Origin: Aliishimia sp963678085
GTDB taxonomy: Bacteria; Pseudomonadota; Alphaproteobacteria; Rhodobacterales; Rhodobacteraceae
Assembly: GCA_963678085.1 (NCBI GenBank)
Contig: OY782680.1
Coordinates: 1,488,001 to 1,552,000, forward strand
DNA length: 64,000 bases
Direction of reading: 5' to 3'
The notes beneath the pieces are model-generated. The model did no database searches. It had not been told where the DNA came from and saw only the letters and a list, made by a program, of their open reading frames with translations. Shown piece by piece: positions 15,175 to 23,319 of the stretch; the stretch's first letter is position 1; every line of letters starts with the position of its first letter. The position numbers were made by a program, and so were the translations under genes.

Positions 15175-16074
15175 TTGAAAAAGTCACACGTAGAAAACAC
15201 GGTCGGGCCTTGGGCCCGTCAAAAGCTCGACGGGCTTGAGGCATACCTCAATGCCTATACGACCGCGTTGAAGAAACAGCGGTTCGAGCTCGTTTTCATC
15301 GACGCTTTCGCGGGCGCAGGGCGTTCTAGGGTCCGGGACGCCTGGGACGAAGCCGATGAGGACGACGTGCTGTTGCTCGACGATGAATTCGTAGCTGCCG
15401 AGGCGCAGTTCATCGAGGGGTCTCCCCGCAGAGCGCTGGGGTTGCAGCAGCCTTTTGACAAGCATTTTTTCTTCGACGCGGACGCTGGGCGCGCGCAACT
15501 CCTTCGAGATCTGAAGACCGAGTATCCAGAACGGAAAATCGATGTGCGCGTCGGGGACGCAAACCGCCTGATCCAAGATATTGCGCCCAGCTTAGACAGG
15601 CGGATGATACGGGGCGTTGCCTTTCTTGACCCATATGGACCGCATCTTGAGTGGCGAACAATCGAAGCGTTGGGTCGGACCGGCAAGTTCGAAGTCATCA
15701 TCAATTTCCCACTCGGTATGGCGATCAATCGCCTGATCACGAAGAACGGCGATATCCCTGAACGATGGCGGAACGGGTTGAACGACTGCTTCGGTAGCAC
15801 CGAATGGGAGCAGCTGGTCTATCGAGAGCAGTCTGATTTGTTCGGCGAGACCACAAAGCAAAAGGTCGACGATGCTGCCAAGCGGCTTCTTGAATACTAT
15901 GTCGGTCGGTTAAGGACGGTTTTCGGACATGTCGCCACCCCGAGCGCCGTCCGCAACACGCGGGGTGTGCCGATTTATTTTATGCTGTGGGCCGGACCGC
16001 ATGGGCTTGGCCATAGGATTGCGGACTACGTCCTGTCTAAAGGCGAGAAAATCGCCGTACCCAAAAAGCGTTAG
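15175..16074 (+). CDS. tcmP: Three-Cys-motif partner protein TcmP
   Basis: A 299-residue protein starting at a TTG (AGGAG 11 bases upstream). The opening VGPWARQKLDGLEAYLNAY and FIDAFAGAGRSRV are diagnostic of TcmP; the latter resembles an SAM-methyltransferase glycine-rich loop, and FLDPYGPHLEW near residue 145 would be the motif IV region. TcmP genes occur almost only next to DUF5131 genes, as here, so the pair probably acts together, perhaps on nucleic acid. Function is unknown. Confidence 0.85.
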   Translation: MKKSHVENTVGPWARQKLDGLEAYLNAYTTALKKQRFELVFIDAFAGAGRSRVRDAWDEADEDDVLLLDDEFVAAEAQFIEGSPRRALGLQQPFDKHFFFDADAGRAQLLRDLKTEYPERKIDVRVGDANRLIQDIAPSLDRRMIRGVAFLDPYGPHLEWRTIEALGRTGKFEVIINFPLGMAINRLITKNGDIPERWRNGLNDCFGSTEWEQLVYREQSDLFGETTKQKVDDAAKRLLEYYVGRLRTVFGHVATPSAVRNTRGVPIYFMLWAGPHGLGHRIADYVLSKGEKIAVPKKR

Positions 16075-16241
16075 AAATTCGCGTTCCTCAAGAAAAGAGA
16101 CCGCCGCATGGCTCGCAATGGAGCGCCATCGCAGTGACTCTCCCGTCTGAACTCCGCTCACTCAATCACAATACGCACTCTTGTGGACTGCTATCTGTTC
16201 GAAATATCGTTGCTTATCAATAATTAAATGGGGCGGACAAA

Positions 16242-17084
16242 GTGGCCAAATCGCAGAAAACGCAGGTGATCGAGCATTTGTTCAAGAAGCACTGGAATGC
16301 TAAGAACGGTGCCCTCGACAAGACGCTTATGAGTCTCGACGACGTGGCTCAAGCGATCCGCGAATGCAACAAGCTGCAAGGCACGACTCTCAGCGACCGA
16401 AACCCAGCTAACTTCATGAAGGATTTGCTCAGAGGAGCGAATGCTTCAAAGAACTGGCCTGCTTCGGTTGCGGCGCGACGGTTCACAGGGATTCAGCGTA
16501 CTGGCGACGGTGAGTGTTTCGAATTCATCCCTTATCGACCTGGTCAGTCGGAGCCGTTCCCCGACGCATTCAAGGTTCGAGAGGATGCCCCGCGTTTCCT
16601 AGTGCAGTCGATCAGCCTGCCGCTAGCCACAAAGTCGCTCGGTCGGTCTGATGAAACATGGCTAATCCAGACGGCCATCAATCTCCGGGTGGTGGAGACG
16701 CACTTCGCGGTCGCGCCATCGTTTCCGCTCTTGGAGCTGACACATCTGCAGATGGGCATCAAGCTTCGCTCCACGGAAATCGATGCGCTGTTTCTCGGAA
16801 AGGCCGGCGACCCCAAAAAGCCAGATTCTGTGCTTGTTACCTGTGAAGCGAAACAGGCCAAAGATCCATTGATCCCCAGCCAGATCATCAACCAGGTTCA
16901 GGCCGCCTTTGCAGAAGCGGAAGTCGATACCGTAGTCCCGATTGGCCTCCGTACCGTTAAAGGCGTCGGATTCTATCTGACAGAATTCGAGGCAGTAAAA
17001 AGAGCCGACGCTCACGCTCTGGACGAACTGACGTTAGCCAGCGACGCCATCTACGAACTGAGGCCGCCCGTTAAGGGCATTTGA
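16242..17084 (+). CDS. Probable type II restriction endonuclease of the adjacent cytosine methyltransferase
   Basis: A 280-residue protein starting at GTG. I do not recognise it as a named family. A PD-(D/E)xK-like arrangement is visible in the C-terminal half: LRSTEIDALFLG (Asp181) followed by VLVTCEAKQAKD (Glu202-x-Lys204) and then a helix with conserved-looking Gln (IINQVQAAF). It converges with the DNA cytosine methyltransferase gene, overlapping its 3' end by 51 bases. The position beside a C5-methyltransferase and a vsr remnant makes a restriction endonuclease the most likely role. The specificity is unknown. Confidence 0.55.
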   Translation: MAKSQKTQVIEHLFKKHWNAKNGALDKTLMSLDDVAQAIRECNKLQGTTLSDRNPANFMKDLLRGANASKNWPASVAARRFTGIQRTGDGECFEFIPYRPGQSEPFPDAFKVREDAPRFLVQSISLPLATKSLGRSDETWLIQTAINLRVVETHFAVAPSFPLLELTHLQMGIKLRSTEIDALFLGKAGDPKKPDSVLVTCEAKQAKDPLIPSQIINQVQAAFAEAEVDTVVPIGLRTVKGVGFYLTEFEAVKRADAHALDELTLASDAIYELRPPVKGI

Positions 17085-18347
17085 AGCCTCAATTTCTTCC
17101 TGCTTTCGCTTCTTGGCGCCGCTCTTCTTGTCCCGTCGACCTATTGGGTTTTCGACCTGGAAGTGCGCTGCGGCCTCGGTGTTGCCCATGCTCAGGAGCC
17201 GCTCGTCGCCGAGGGCGATGGCCTCTGTCGGGCGAGTGGGTTCGATGCCTAGGGCTCGAATGACGGCTGCCGCGACGGCGCGTGCAAGTGGCGGCGGCAC
17301 GGCGTTACCGATCTGGCGGGCCCCATGCCATTTGGTTGCATTGAAACGGAACCAGTCGGGGAAGCCGTGAAGGCGTGCCATCTCTCGCACGGTCACGCAG
17401 CGTGCGTACTTATAGTGGATCGGCCTCGGGCTAGTGAACGCGCCTCGTGACGAGTCCGTCCCGGCGCGAAGTGTATTGGATACGCCGTCCGCCGGGAGCC
17501 TGAAGAAACGGGAAATAGGCTCAAGCCGACCCTGTTCGGTTTCTCGAAAACGGCGGCGTGAAATCTCGGTATGCTCGGTACGTGCGCTCGAAGTCAGCAA
17601 GTTCGGATCCCATTTTCTAGGATGCCCGAAGGCCCACGCATCGTTTCCAAATCCTCGCAACAGCTCTGCGTATTTGCTAGGCTTCCCAAAGGCAGACGTC
17701 TCCACGGAATCCGACGATCTGAGCTGCTCGAAGAGTTCGGCGTCGGGTAAATCGGCGAGCGCGGCCTCGCACGTCGTTTTATCGGCAATTGCTGCAGGAT
17801 AGTCTGGAACATCTTCGCCTTTTTTAACGCCCATCAGGATCAGTCTCTGGCGGTCCTGCGGCACGCCATAATCGGCCGCATTTAGCACACGCCAATCCTT
17901 TTGCACGTCATAACCGGCTGTTTCGAATTCTTCGATCAATTCGACTAAGAATTTCCGGTGCTTTCCGACCGTGAGCCCTTTCACGTTCTCGAAGACGAAA
18001 TAGGTGGCATCGAGCTCTTTGACGATGCGCACAAAATCCTTGACGAGAGCGTTTCTGGGATCGTCCAAGGCACGCTGGCCAATGAGAGAGAAGCCTTGGC
18101 ATGGAGCGCCGCCGAAAACGACATCCACGTGACGTTTGCCGATCCCGGCTTCGGCCCTGATATCGTCGCCCGAAACGTCCGTGACGGATTGCGGGAGAAC
18201 TGCGCACAGCGGGAAGTTGTACTTGTGGACTGCCGCGTGGACGGGGTCGATCTCGACGGCCGCGACCACATCGAAGCCGGCTTGCTCGAAGCCGAGGCTC
18301 ATACCTCCAGCCCCAGCGAACAGGTCGACTCCGATCGGTCTTGCCAT
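17034..18347 (-). CDS. DNA (cytosine-5-)-methyltransferase
   Basis: A 437-residue C5-methyltransferase. Motif I is DLFAGAGGMSLGFEQAG, motif IV with the catalytic Cys is GGAPCQGFS, motif VI is FENVKG, motif VIII is QDRQRLILMG, and motifs IX-X appear near REMARLHGFP and QIGNAVPPPLA. The target-recognition domain lies between VIII and IX. It modifies cytosine in a specific site and protects against the presumed nuclease at 16,242-17,084. The C-terminal ~50 residues are a charged extension that overlaps that gene tail to tail. A truncated vsr lies 61 bases upstream in the same direction. Confidence 0.95.
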   Translation of the reverse strand: MARPIGVDLFAGAGGMSLGFEQAGFDVVAAVEIDPVHAAVHKYNFPLCAVLPQSVTDVSGDDIRAEAGIGKRHVDVVFGGAPCQGFSLIGQRALDDPRNALVKDFVRIVKELDATYFVFENVKGLTVGKHRKFLVELIEEFETAGYDVQKDWRVLNAADYGVPQDRQRLILMGVKKGEDVPDYPAAIADKTTCEAALADLPDAELFEQLRSSDSVETSAFGKPSKYAELLRGFGNDAWAFGHPRKWDPNLLTSSARTEHTEISRRRFRETEQGRLEPISRFFRLPADGVSNTLRAGTDSSRGAFTSPRPIHYKYARCVTVREMARLHGFPDWFRFNATKWHGARQIGNAVPPPLARAVAAAVIRALGIEPTRPTEAIALGDERLLSMGNTEAAAHFQVENPIGRRDKKSGAKKRKQEEIEASNALNGRPQFVDGVAG

Positions 18348-18408
18348 GCCTTACCCCTTGTCGTTTTCACCCAACATATCGGTGTGGTGCCGGATTGACC
18401 AGCGAAAC

Positions 18409-18525
18409 CTAGCTTCTCAGGAAGGCTTCGACACGGCCGACGGCTCCTTCGAGGTCCCTCAGTTCGCACTGCCAGACAACGAGCGTTTCCCATCCAGCTT
18501 GTCTTATGACTTTCCTTGGCTCCTG
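18409..18525 (-). pseudogene. vsr: Truncated vsr (very-short-patch repair endonuclease), C-terminal remnant
   Basis: Read on the minus strand, the last ~38 codons encode QAGWETLVVWQCELRDLE followed by GAVGRVEAFLRS and a stop. This is the conserved Vsr C-terminus, in which the GW-x-x-L-V-x-W-x-C-E-L string is diagnostic. The catalytic N-terminal two-thirds is missing because the IS110-family element begins about where the match stops. Vsr corrects T:G mismatches made by deamination of 5-methylcytosine, so its loss next to an intact C5-methyltransferase should raise C-to-T mutation at modified sites. Too short for routine gene calling. Confidence 0.8.
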
Positions 18526-18537
18526 GGGCAAAAGGGA

Positions 18538-18690
18538 GCCACTGCCCGCCACATCATTTATGGCGGGCAGTGGCGGCGGTTGGGTCGCAAACAGCTTGGT
18601 CTACCAGGACCGTTGAGAAGTATGATCAACCGCCGTCTTCACCACAGGGCCTGAACGGATACGCGTGTGACAAGTCACGCATGACAAGCA
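18538..18690 (+). ncRNA. Candidate bridge RNA region of the IS110-family element
   Basis: The non-coding left end upstream of the transposase contains a perfect 14-bp stem (GCCACTGCCCGCCA at 18,538-18,551 with its complement at 18,561-18,574) closing a 9-base loop. Weaker pairings follow towards 18,690. IS110-family elements are known to encode a structured RNA from this end whose two loops pair with target and donor DNA. The boundaries are a guess; only the first stem is certain. Confidence 0.5.
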
Positions 18691-18696
18691 TAGGAC

Positions 18697-19641
18697 ATGG
18701 CGAAGATGACAGAACATAGCATCGGTGTAGACATTTCAAAATCCCATCTGGATGTCTACCGGCTGGAAGATGATGAAGCGCAGCGCTTTGAGAATTCGGC
18801 GGCGGGATTTCGCGCGCTGACAAAATGGCTGGGGACGGCAGCAACGGCACGGATCGTATTCGAACCGACGGGGCCGTATCACAAGGCGTTCGAGACAGCG
18901 CTCGGCGAGAAGTTCCCTTTGGTCAAGGTGAACCCGCTCCAGGCACGCCGGTTTGCTGAGGCGTATGGCACCCGCGCCAAAACCGATGCCGTAGATGCTC
19001 GGATGTTGGCCCGGATGGGGGCTGCGTTCAACCTTGAGCCTCAAGCACCTTGTTCTAAGGAAATTCGTGTTCTCAGGGATTTACACGTTGCCCGTGCCGG
19101 GCTGATCAAGGACCGCACGCGACTGCGCAACCGTGCCCAGACCCAAGATGTTCCTCTCTTGAAACGCCAAACCAAGGCGCGGCTCACGCAGGTAGACCGT
19201 CAGATTGCCGAGCTGGACGCTGAAATTGCGGCGCTGATTGAGGCGCATGGGGCCACCGCACGCAACCGCGATATTCTCTGCTCAATACCTGGGATCGGTG
19301 CAGCCACCGCCGCAGCAATGCTGACCCTGTTGCCAGAGATAGGTACGTTGCAGCGCAAACAGGTGGCCAGTCTGACCGGTCTTGCACCCATCACCCGACA
19401 ATCCGGTCAATGGCAGGGAAAGTCATTCATCGGAGGCGGGCACAAGCCACTGCGGGATGCGCTCTACATGCCCGCGCTGGTCGCAATGCGCCACAATCCT
19501 GATCTCAAGGCCAAATATGACGCCCTCCGAACAGTCGGAAAACCCGCAAAAGTCGCCATCGTCGTCGTCATGCGTAAGCTCATCGAAATGGCAAACGCAC
19601 TGGTCAAGGCTGATCGAATGTGGATGCCAAAAAACGCTTGA
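18697..19641 (+). CDS. IS110-family transposase (DEDD recombinase)
   Basis: A complete 314-residue transposase. The N-terminal RuvC-like domain has the DEDD residues in IGVDISKS (Asp12), IVFEPTGP (Glu56) and KTDAVDARML (Asp97, Asp100). The C-terminal transposase_20 domain includes LCSIPGIGAATAAAML and GKSFIGGGHKPLRDALY, where the family's nucleophilic Ser lies. Intact, with no frameshift, so the element may still be active. The alternative ATG at codon 4 cannot be excluded. Confidence 0.95.
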   Translation: MAKMTEHSIGVDISKSHLDVYRLEDDEAQRFENSAAGFRALTKWLGTAATARIVFEPTGPYHKAFETALGEKFPLVKVNPLQARRFAEAYGTRAKTDAVDARMLARMGAAFNLEPQAPCSKEIRVLRDLHVARAGLIKDRTRLRNRAQTQDVPLLKRQTKARLTQVDRQIAELDAEIAALIEAHGATARNRDILCSIPGIGAATAAAMLTLLPEIGTLQRKQVASLTGLAPITRQSGQWQGKSFIGGGHKPLRDALYMPALVAMRHNPDLKAKYDALRTVGKPAKVAIVVVMRKLIEMANALVKADRMWMPKNA

Positions 19642-19653
19642 TCAAGACGGATA

Positions 19654-19755
19654 CTTCTCACACCTGTTCTCACCCTTGTTATTGGTCTGAGCATTGGATT
19701 GCTTGTTTACACGATCATGGGCGCATTATTGGAGGTGAATGAGCTTGCCTTTTGA
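19654..19755 (+). pseudogene. gspF 3' remnant (type II secretion inner-membrane platform protein)
   Basis: Immediately right of the IS110-family element an open frame encodes LTPVLTLVIGLSIGLLVYTI followed by MGALLEVNELAF and a stop. A C-terminal hydrophobic helix followed by a short polar tail with the L-x-x-x-N-E-L ending is typical of GspF/PulF C-termini. The stop overlaps the start of the pseudopilin gene, as in type II secretion operons. Upstream sequence is lost at the IS boundary. Confidence 0.55.
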
Positions 19756-19905
19756 GCGATCGCGCAGATCCAAAAATCAAGGCGTGACATTGCTGGAAAC
19801 GCTCCTGGCTTTCGCGGCCCTTAGCACGGTTTTGATTGGACTTTATGGCACCATCATCAGGATCAACAGCGCCGAGCAGGCCGCGAGGGCCCAGCTACAT
19901 GTAGC
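19739..19905 (+). pseudogene. Type II secretion pseudopilin, 5' part, cut by the Tni transposon
   Basis: ATG with GGAGG upstream, encoding a basic leader, a prepilin peptidase site (NQG then VTLLETLLAF, with Glu at +5) and the hydrophobic helix, followed by about 20 more residues. The frame then enters the transposon end and stops. The signature fits a GspI/GspH/GspJ-type minor pseudopilin. The rest of the gene is not found on the far side of the transposon, so a later deletion probably removed it. Confidence 0.7.
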
Positions 19906-20055
19906 GGATTGAGATTATCCGGGCTTGGGATTGAGATCATAGCTGATTTTGGATCAGATTATTTGAGACTGTAGCGCACTTTGAGATCGCAATATTTGAG
20001 AATGAGATCGGATTATTTGCGACGGGATCACATTGCTGAGACGGGGATCGCATGC
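19900..20055. repeat. Left terminal transposase-binding repeats of the Tni transposon
   Basis: Several variants of the motifs TTGAGATYAT, GGATCAGATTATTTGAGACT and GAGATCGSAWTATTTG occur in tandem here, as in other Tni/Mu-like ends where the transposase binds several sites. The first ~70 bp mirror the right end. Confidence 0.8.
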
Positions 20056-20061
20056 CCGAGA

Positions 20062-21036
20062 TCATATTGAGAGCCCGGCCAAGCGCATTTGATCCGCCAG
20101 TTCTCGGGTGCGCGAAGTGTCGAGTTGGCCACTCAGGAAGCGCCGGATTTCTGTTGGTTTGGCCTGGAACTGATCTGCCAATACCTTCACCGAATAGCCT
20201 TGGCGCGTGAGGCGCGGTTCGAGGTCATCAAAGTCAGGAGCCAAGGATGCTGACACGATGTCTGAGGTGATAGGTTTCTGACCAATTTGGAAGCCTGCCT
20301 CGAAGGCGCGGTTCAGATATTCTGAGAACTGCAAGGGCGTCGTCAATCTCTCTGCCATCAGATCAAGGGCGGCGGGTTCGATGGCATCGCTCACATCCGC
20401 GCCGTCCTCAGAGCACTGCTCCAGCAGCCAGTCGAGATATTTGCGTGCATCTTCGCCCAAGCCTTCGAACGGCAGGATATCTGTTCGGTGACCGATTTCT
20501 TCCATGGTGGGGCGGCGCAGGTCATTGCGCAGCTTCGGGTGGCCGACCAGAATGACAGATAGATTGCCGCCGCCACGTGCAATAACTTCCATCAACCGTT
20601 TCAGGCCAACAAGGGTTTTGCCGTGCAAGTCATGCGCCTCATCCACGAAGAGCGCGACCGGTTTGCCGGAACGGGCGACGAGCTTTTGCAACTCGCGTTC
20701 CCGCTTCTCGCCTTGCGTGGGGATCTTCGGCTCTTTCTCACGCGACAGATCGTAGAACAGGGCTGCGATCAGCGTTGGCACCGTCGTGCGGGTTTTATCC
20801 ACGGACAGGCTTTCAGCGACGGTTACTTTCTTCTCGCGGGCAATTTCGTCCTGCAGACGATGCAGGAACACGGTCTTACCAATGCCGACCGGGCCGGTGA
20901 TGGCGACCAGTCGCCCCGAACCAAGGCCCGAACGAACAGCATGTGTAATGCGCCGATGGTTTTCGGTTTCAAAAAACCCGGCAGTGCGCCAATCTTTGAT
21001 AAGCCCGTATCGCTCCATGATCTCTGCGTTCAGCAT
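20062..21036 (-). CDS. TniB-like AAA+ ATPase, transposition regulator
   Basis: A 324-residue AAA+ protein with Walker A GPVGIGKT (about residues 48-55), Walker B VALFVDEAHDL and a sensor-like SVILVGHPKLR. The N-terminus ERYGLIKDWRTAGFFETENH and overall size match TniB/TnsC-like or ExeA-like ATPases. In Tni elements this protein binds DNA in an ATP-dependent way, selects targets and activates TniA. The C-terminal ~60 residues contain a helix-turn-helix-like segment (YSVKVLADQFQAKPTEIRRF). It starts one base after the tniA stop. Confidence 0.85.
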   Translation of the reverse strand: MLNAEIMERYGLIKDWRTAGFFETENHRRITHAVRSGLGSGRLVAITGPVGIGKTVFLHRLQDEIAREKKVTVAESLSVDKTRTTVPTLIAALFYDLSREKEPKIPTQGEKRERELQKLVARSGKPVALFVDEAHDLHGKTLVGLKRLMEVIARGGGNLSVILVGHPKLRNDLRRPTMEEIGHRTDILPFEGLGEDARKYLDWLLEQCSEDGADVSDAIEPAALDLMAERLTTPLQFSEYLNRAFEAGFQIGQKPITSDIVSASLAPDFDDLEPRLTRQGYSVKVLADQFQAKPTEIRRFLSGQLDTSRTRELADQMRLAGLSI

Positions 21037-21037
21037 A

Positions 21038-22702
21038 TCAATTGCTCTCCTCTTTGGTGGCCGGTCTTTTGCCTGAGAGCCGGGCGGTCACTTCTTGTTT
21101 AATGATTGTTTTGTCGAGTGTTCGCTCAACGAGTGCATTGACGAATGCCAGATCGTCTTCGGTCAGTCGCGCAAGCGGCTTACACAGAAAATCAGCAATA
21201 CCGCGCAGCGCATCCAGGCGACCCTGATAGGTGAACTGACCGTAAGGGTCGGGATCGACAAAGGGCTGGCTGTCAAAAGACAGAACTTCGGCGGAGCGGG
21301 CCAAACCGTCGTCAACGCCGGTGAGCGCCGCTCTTGGCACAGAGATTTTCTTCGCCAGATCACCGATCCGGTCAGCACGTGCTTGAGTCTGTGTTTTCCG
21401 TGGCTTGCGGTAACGATGCAGCGGGATTGGCCCACCTTCCGGCCGGTAGGGACCATAGCGCTTGTCATTCCATTCAACGAATAGCTCATGATCAAACAGG
21501 CCCCACCAGAGGGTGACGGTTTCGCCGGCAAGATCGGGATCGACCTCGTAGAATGTGCCATCAATTCGGATACGAGCGTCACCGGCAACTTTGCGTGTTT
21601 CCGGTTCCCGCGCAAAGGCGCAAAATCGTTCCCAGGAACACATCTGACGAATGCCGGTTGCAGGCAAATTGCGGAGCCAATCTTCGATCCGGCTGTGCGG
21701 TTCTCGCCGATGAGGTTTGGCATTGTATTGGTCAATGAACCGCCAGAGCCAGGCGTTTGCTTCAGCTTCAGTTTCCGGTTTGTGGAAGTGGTATAGCGTC
21801 TCGTGGGCTTCCTTGATTGTGCGGAACGGACGCTCGACCTTGCCCTTTGAACGCGCCGTCGGGCGGCGTCCATCGGAACCGGCGGGATCGTGGGTCATGA
21901 CACGCACGCCAAGCCGCTCCATTACCGTGTGGAACACGCCGCTTTTGGCAATAGGCCCATTGTCCAGATAGATGGCCTCGGGGATGCCCTGCAAGGCAGG
22001 GCCATCCCTGTCCTTCGGAGCCATGGCGTTGAAGAGGAATCTCAGCCCACTTTCGACATCCTCACCGTAGACACAGCGATATTCCTGATAGGACGTGCCG
22101 GATCGGTCATCGACCACGCTGAACAGCATCGGTACCGGCAGGCCCCTACGGTTTGGGTCGATCCAGGATGGCTGCTCGATTGCCTTGAGATCAGATGGGC
22201 TGATGTCGAATTGCCAGAGAGCGTTCGATGTCCGCGCCTCAAACCGTACTGCCGCCGGTGGCCGGGTCATGCGGGCGTGGTCATATCCCCAGAGGCGAAG
22301 ATAGCGATTGACTGTCACCGGATGCAGTGTGCCCTCCTGTGCTTTGACCAAACCCTCTGGTGTCTCGACACCGAAGTTTTCCAAGAGCTCAATCGCCCGA
22401 GCGGTCGATAGCTTGCGCCCCTTCTTATTGGAGGTGCGGATCTTCAGCGCCGGGATGATTTCACAATACCGCTCCATATCGGCACGCGGGGTTTTGCGAG
22501 GTTCGCCCCGATCAACACGGCGCAACCCTTTGGGGCGCAATTGGCCGGCCAAAGCGCGATAAACAGTTGCGCGTGATACACCATACATATTGGCAGCGCC
22601 TTCAATGATAACCCGGCGCCCCGGATCGCGCGGCGCAAGATCATCGAGCCTTCGTCGCAAATCGAGCAAAGCCTCTGCTGGTATGCCGCCGCCTTTGCTC
22701 AT
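21038..22702 (-). CDS. TniA-like DDE transposase (rve core, Mu-type C-terminal domain)
   Basis: A 554-residue transposase. An N-terminal helix-turn-helix (GVSRATVYRALAGQL) is followed by a second DNA-binding region, the retroviral-integrase-fold core with DDE residues in ALWQFDISPS (Asp166), AIYLDNGP (Asp247) and SKGKVERPF (Glu290), and a C-terminal beta-barrel domain (ARIRIDGTFYEVDPDLAGETV). It catalyses strand transfer with the TniB-like ATPase. It overlaps the resolvase gene by 4 bases. Uninterrupted, so potentially functional. Confidence 0.92.
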   Translation of the reverse strand: MSKGGGIPAEALLDLRRRLDDLAPRDPGRRVIIEGAANMYGVSRATVYRALAGQLRPKGLRRVDRGEPRKTPRADMERYCEIIPALKIRTSNKKGRKLSTARAIELLENFGVETPEGLVKAQEGTLHPVTVNRYLRLWGYDHARMTRPPAAVRFEARTSNALWQFDISPSDLKAIEQPSWIDPNRRGLPVPMLFSVVDDRSGTSYQEYRCVYGEDVESGLRFLFNAMAPKDRDGPALQGIPEAIYLDNGPIAKSGVFHTVMERLGVRVMTHDPAGSDGRRPTARSKGKVERPFRTIKEAHETLYHFHKPETEAEANAWLWRFIDQYNAKPHRREPHSRIEDWLRNLPATGIRQMCSWERFCAFAREPETRKVAGDARIRIDGTFYEVDPDLAGETVTLWWGLFDHELFVEWNDKRYGPYRPEGGPIPLHRYRKPRKTQTQARADRIGDLAKKISVPRAALTGVDDGLARSAEVLSFDSQPFVDPDPYGQFTYQGRLDALRGIADFLCKPLARLTEDDLAFVNALVERTLDKTIIKQEVTARLSGKRPATKEESN

Positions 22703-23319
22703 GAGGCCTCTGCATCCAACAGTTTCTGACCCGGCGCTTTCACGCTGCCATCGCCATTGACGTACTCGTAAAGCGTGGTTGTTGTAATTCCGAGCCGTTT
22801 GGCCAAGTCGGACGCGTGGGTGTCCCGGTCAGCCATCGCCGTCATCGCCATGCGCAACATGGTGACATCCATCTTGCGGGGCCGGCCACCTTTGCGGCCT
22901 CGGGCACGCGCGGCAGCAAGACCGGCACGGGTGCGCTCGGCGATCAACTCACGTTCAAACTCAGCCAAACTGGCAAAGATGCCGAAGACCAGCCGCCCGT
23001 TGGCCGTCGTCGTGTTAATCTCTGCACCGGCCTCGGCCAGCACGCGCAATCCGACACCTCGGTCGCGTAATTCGTCGACCGTCGCAACCAGGTGCTTGAG
23101 ATCGGGGCCCAACCTGTCGAGCTTCCAAACAACAAACGTGTTCCCTGGCTGAAGCGCTTTGAGACAGGCATCGAGGCCGGGCCGATGATCCTTTCGTCCG
23201 GATGCCTTGTCTTCATAGATGCGATCCGCAGCGACACCAGCATCAACCAGAGCATCGCGCTGCAAATCCAGGAGCTGGCTCCCGTCTGCTTTCGACACCC
23301 TTGCATAGCCAATGAGCAT
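22699..23319 (-). CDS. Serine recombinase (TniR-like resolvase)
   Basis: A 206-residue small serine recombinase of the Tn3 resolvase/invertase type. The catalytic Ser is in MLIGYARVSKADGSQ (Ser9), and YEDKASGRKDHRPGL and VVWKLDRLGPDLKHL complete the active-site region. The C-terminal ~50 residues form a helix-turn-helix (THASDLAKRLGITTTTLYEYV). It would resolve cointegrates at a res site, expected in the non-coding stretch just upstream (23,320-23,590). Confidence 0.93.
   Translation of the reverse strand: MLIGYARVSKADGSQLLDLQRDALVDAGVAADRIYEDKASGRKDHRPGLDACLKALQPGNTFVVWKLDRLGPDLKHLVATVDELRDRGVGLRVLAEAGAEINTTTANGRLVFGIFASLAEFERELIAERTRAGLAAARARGRKGGRPRKMDVTMLRMAMTAMADRDTHASDLAKRLGITTTTLYEYVNGDGSVKAPGQKLLDAEAS

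Larger units (their letters stand above)
18526..19652 (+). mobile_element. IS110-family insertion sequence
   Basis: About 1.13 kb. The left limit is set by where vsr similarity stops (within a few bases of 18,517-18,526) and the right limit by where a type II secretion frame begins (about 19,645-19,655). It has a ~170-bp non-coding left end, one transposase gene and only ~10 bp after it. A long 5' non-coding end with a short 3' end is the layout of IS110-group elements whose bridge RNA lies upstream of the transposase. No inverted terminal repeats are seen, as expected for the family. Exact ends are uncertain. Confidence 0.75.
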
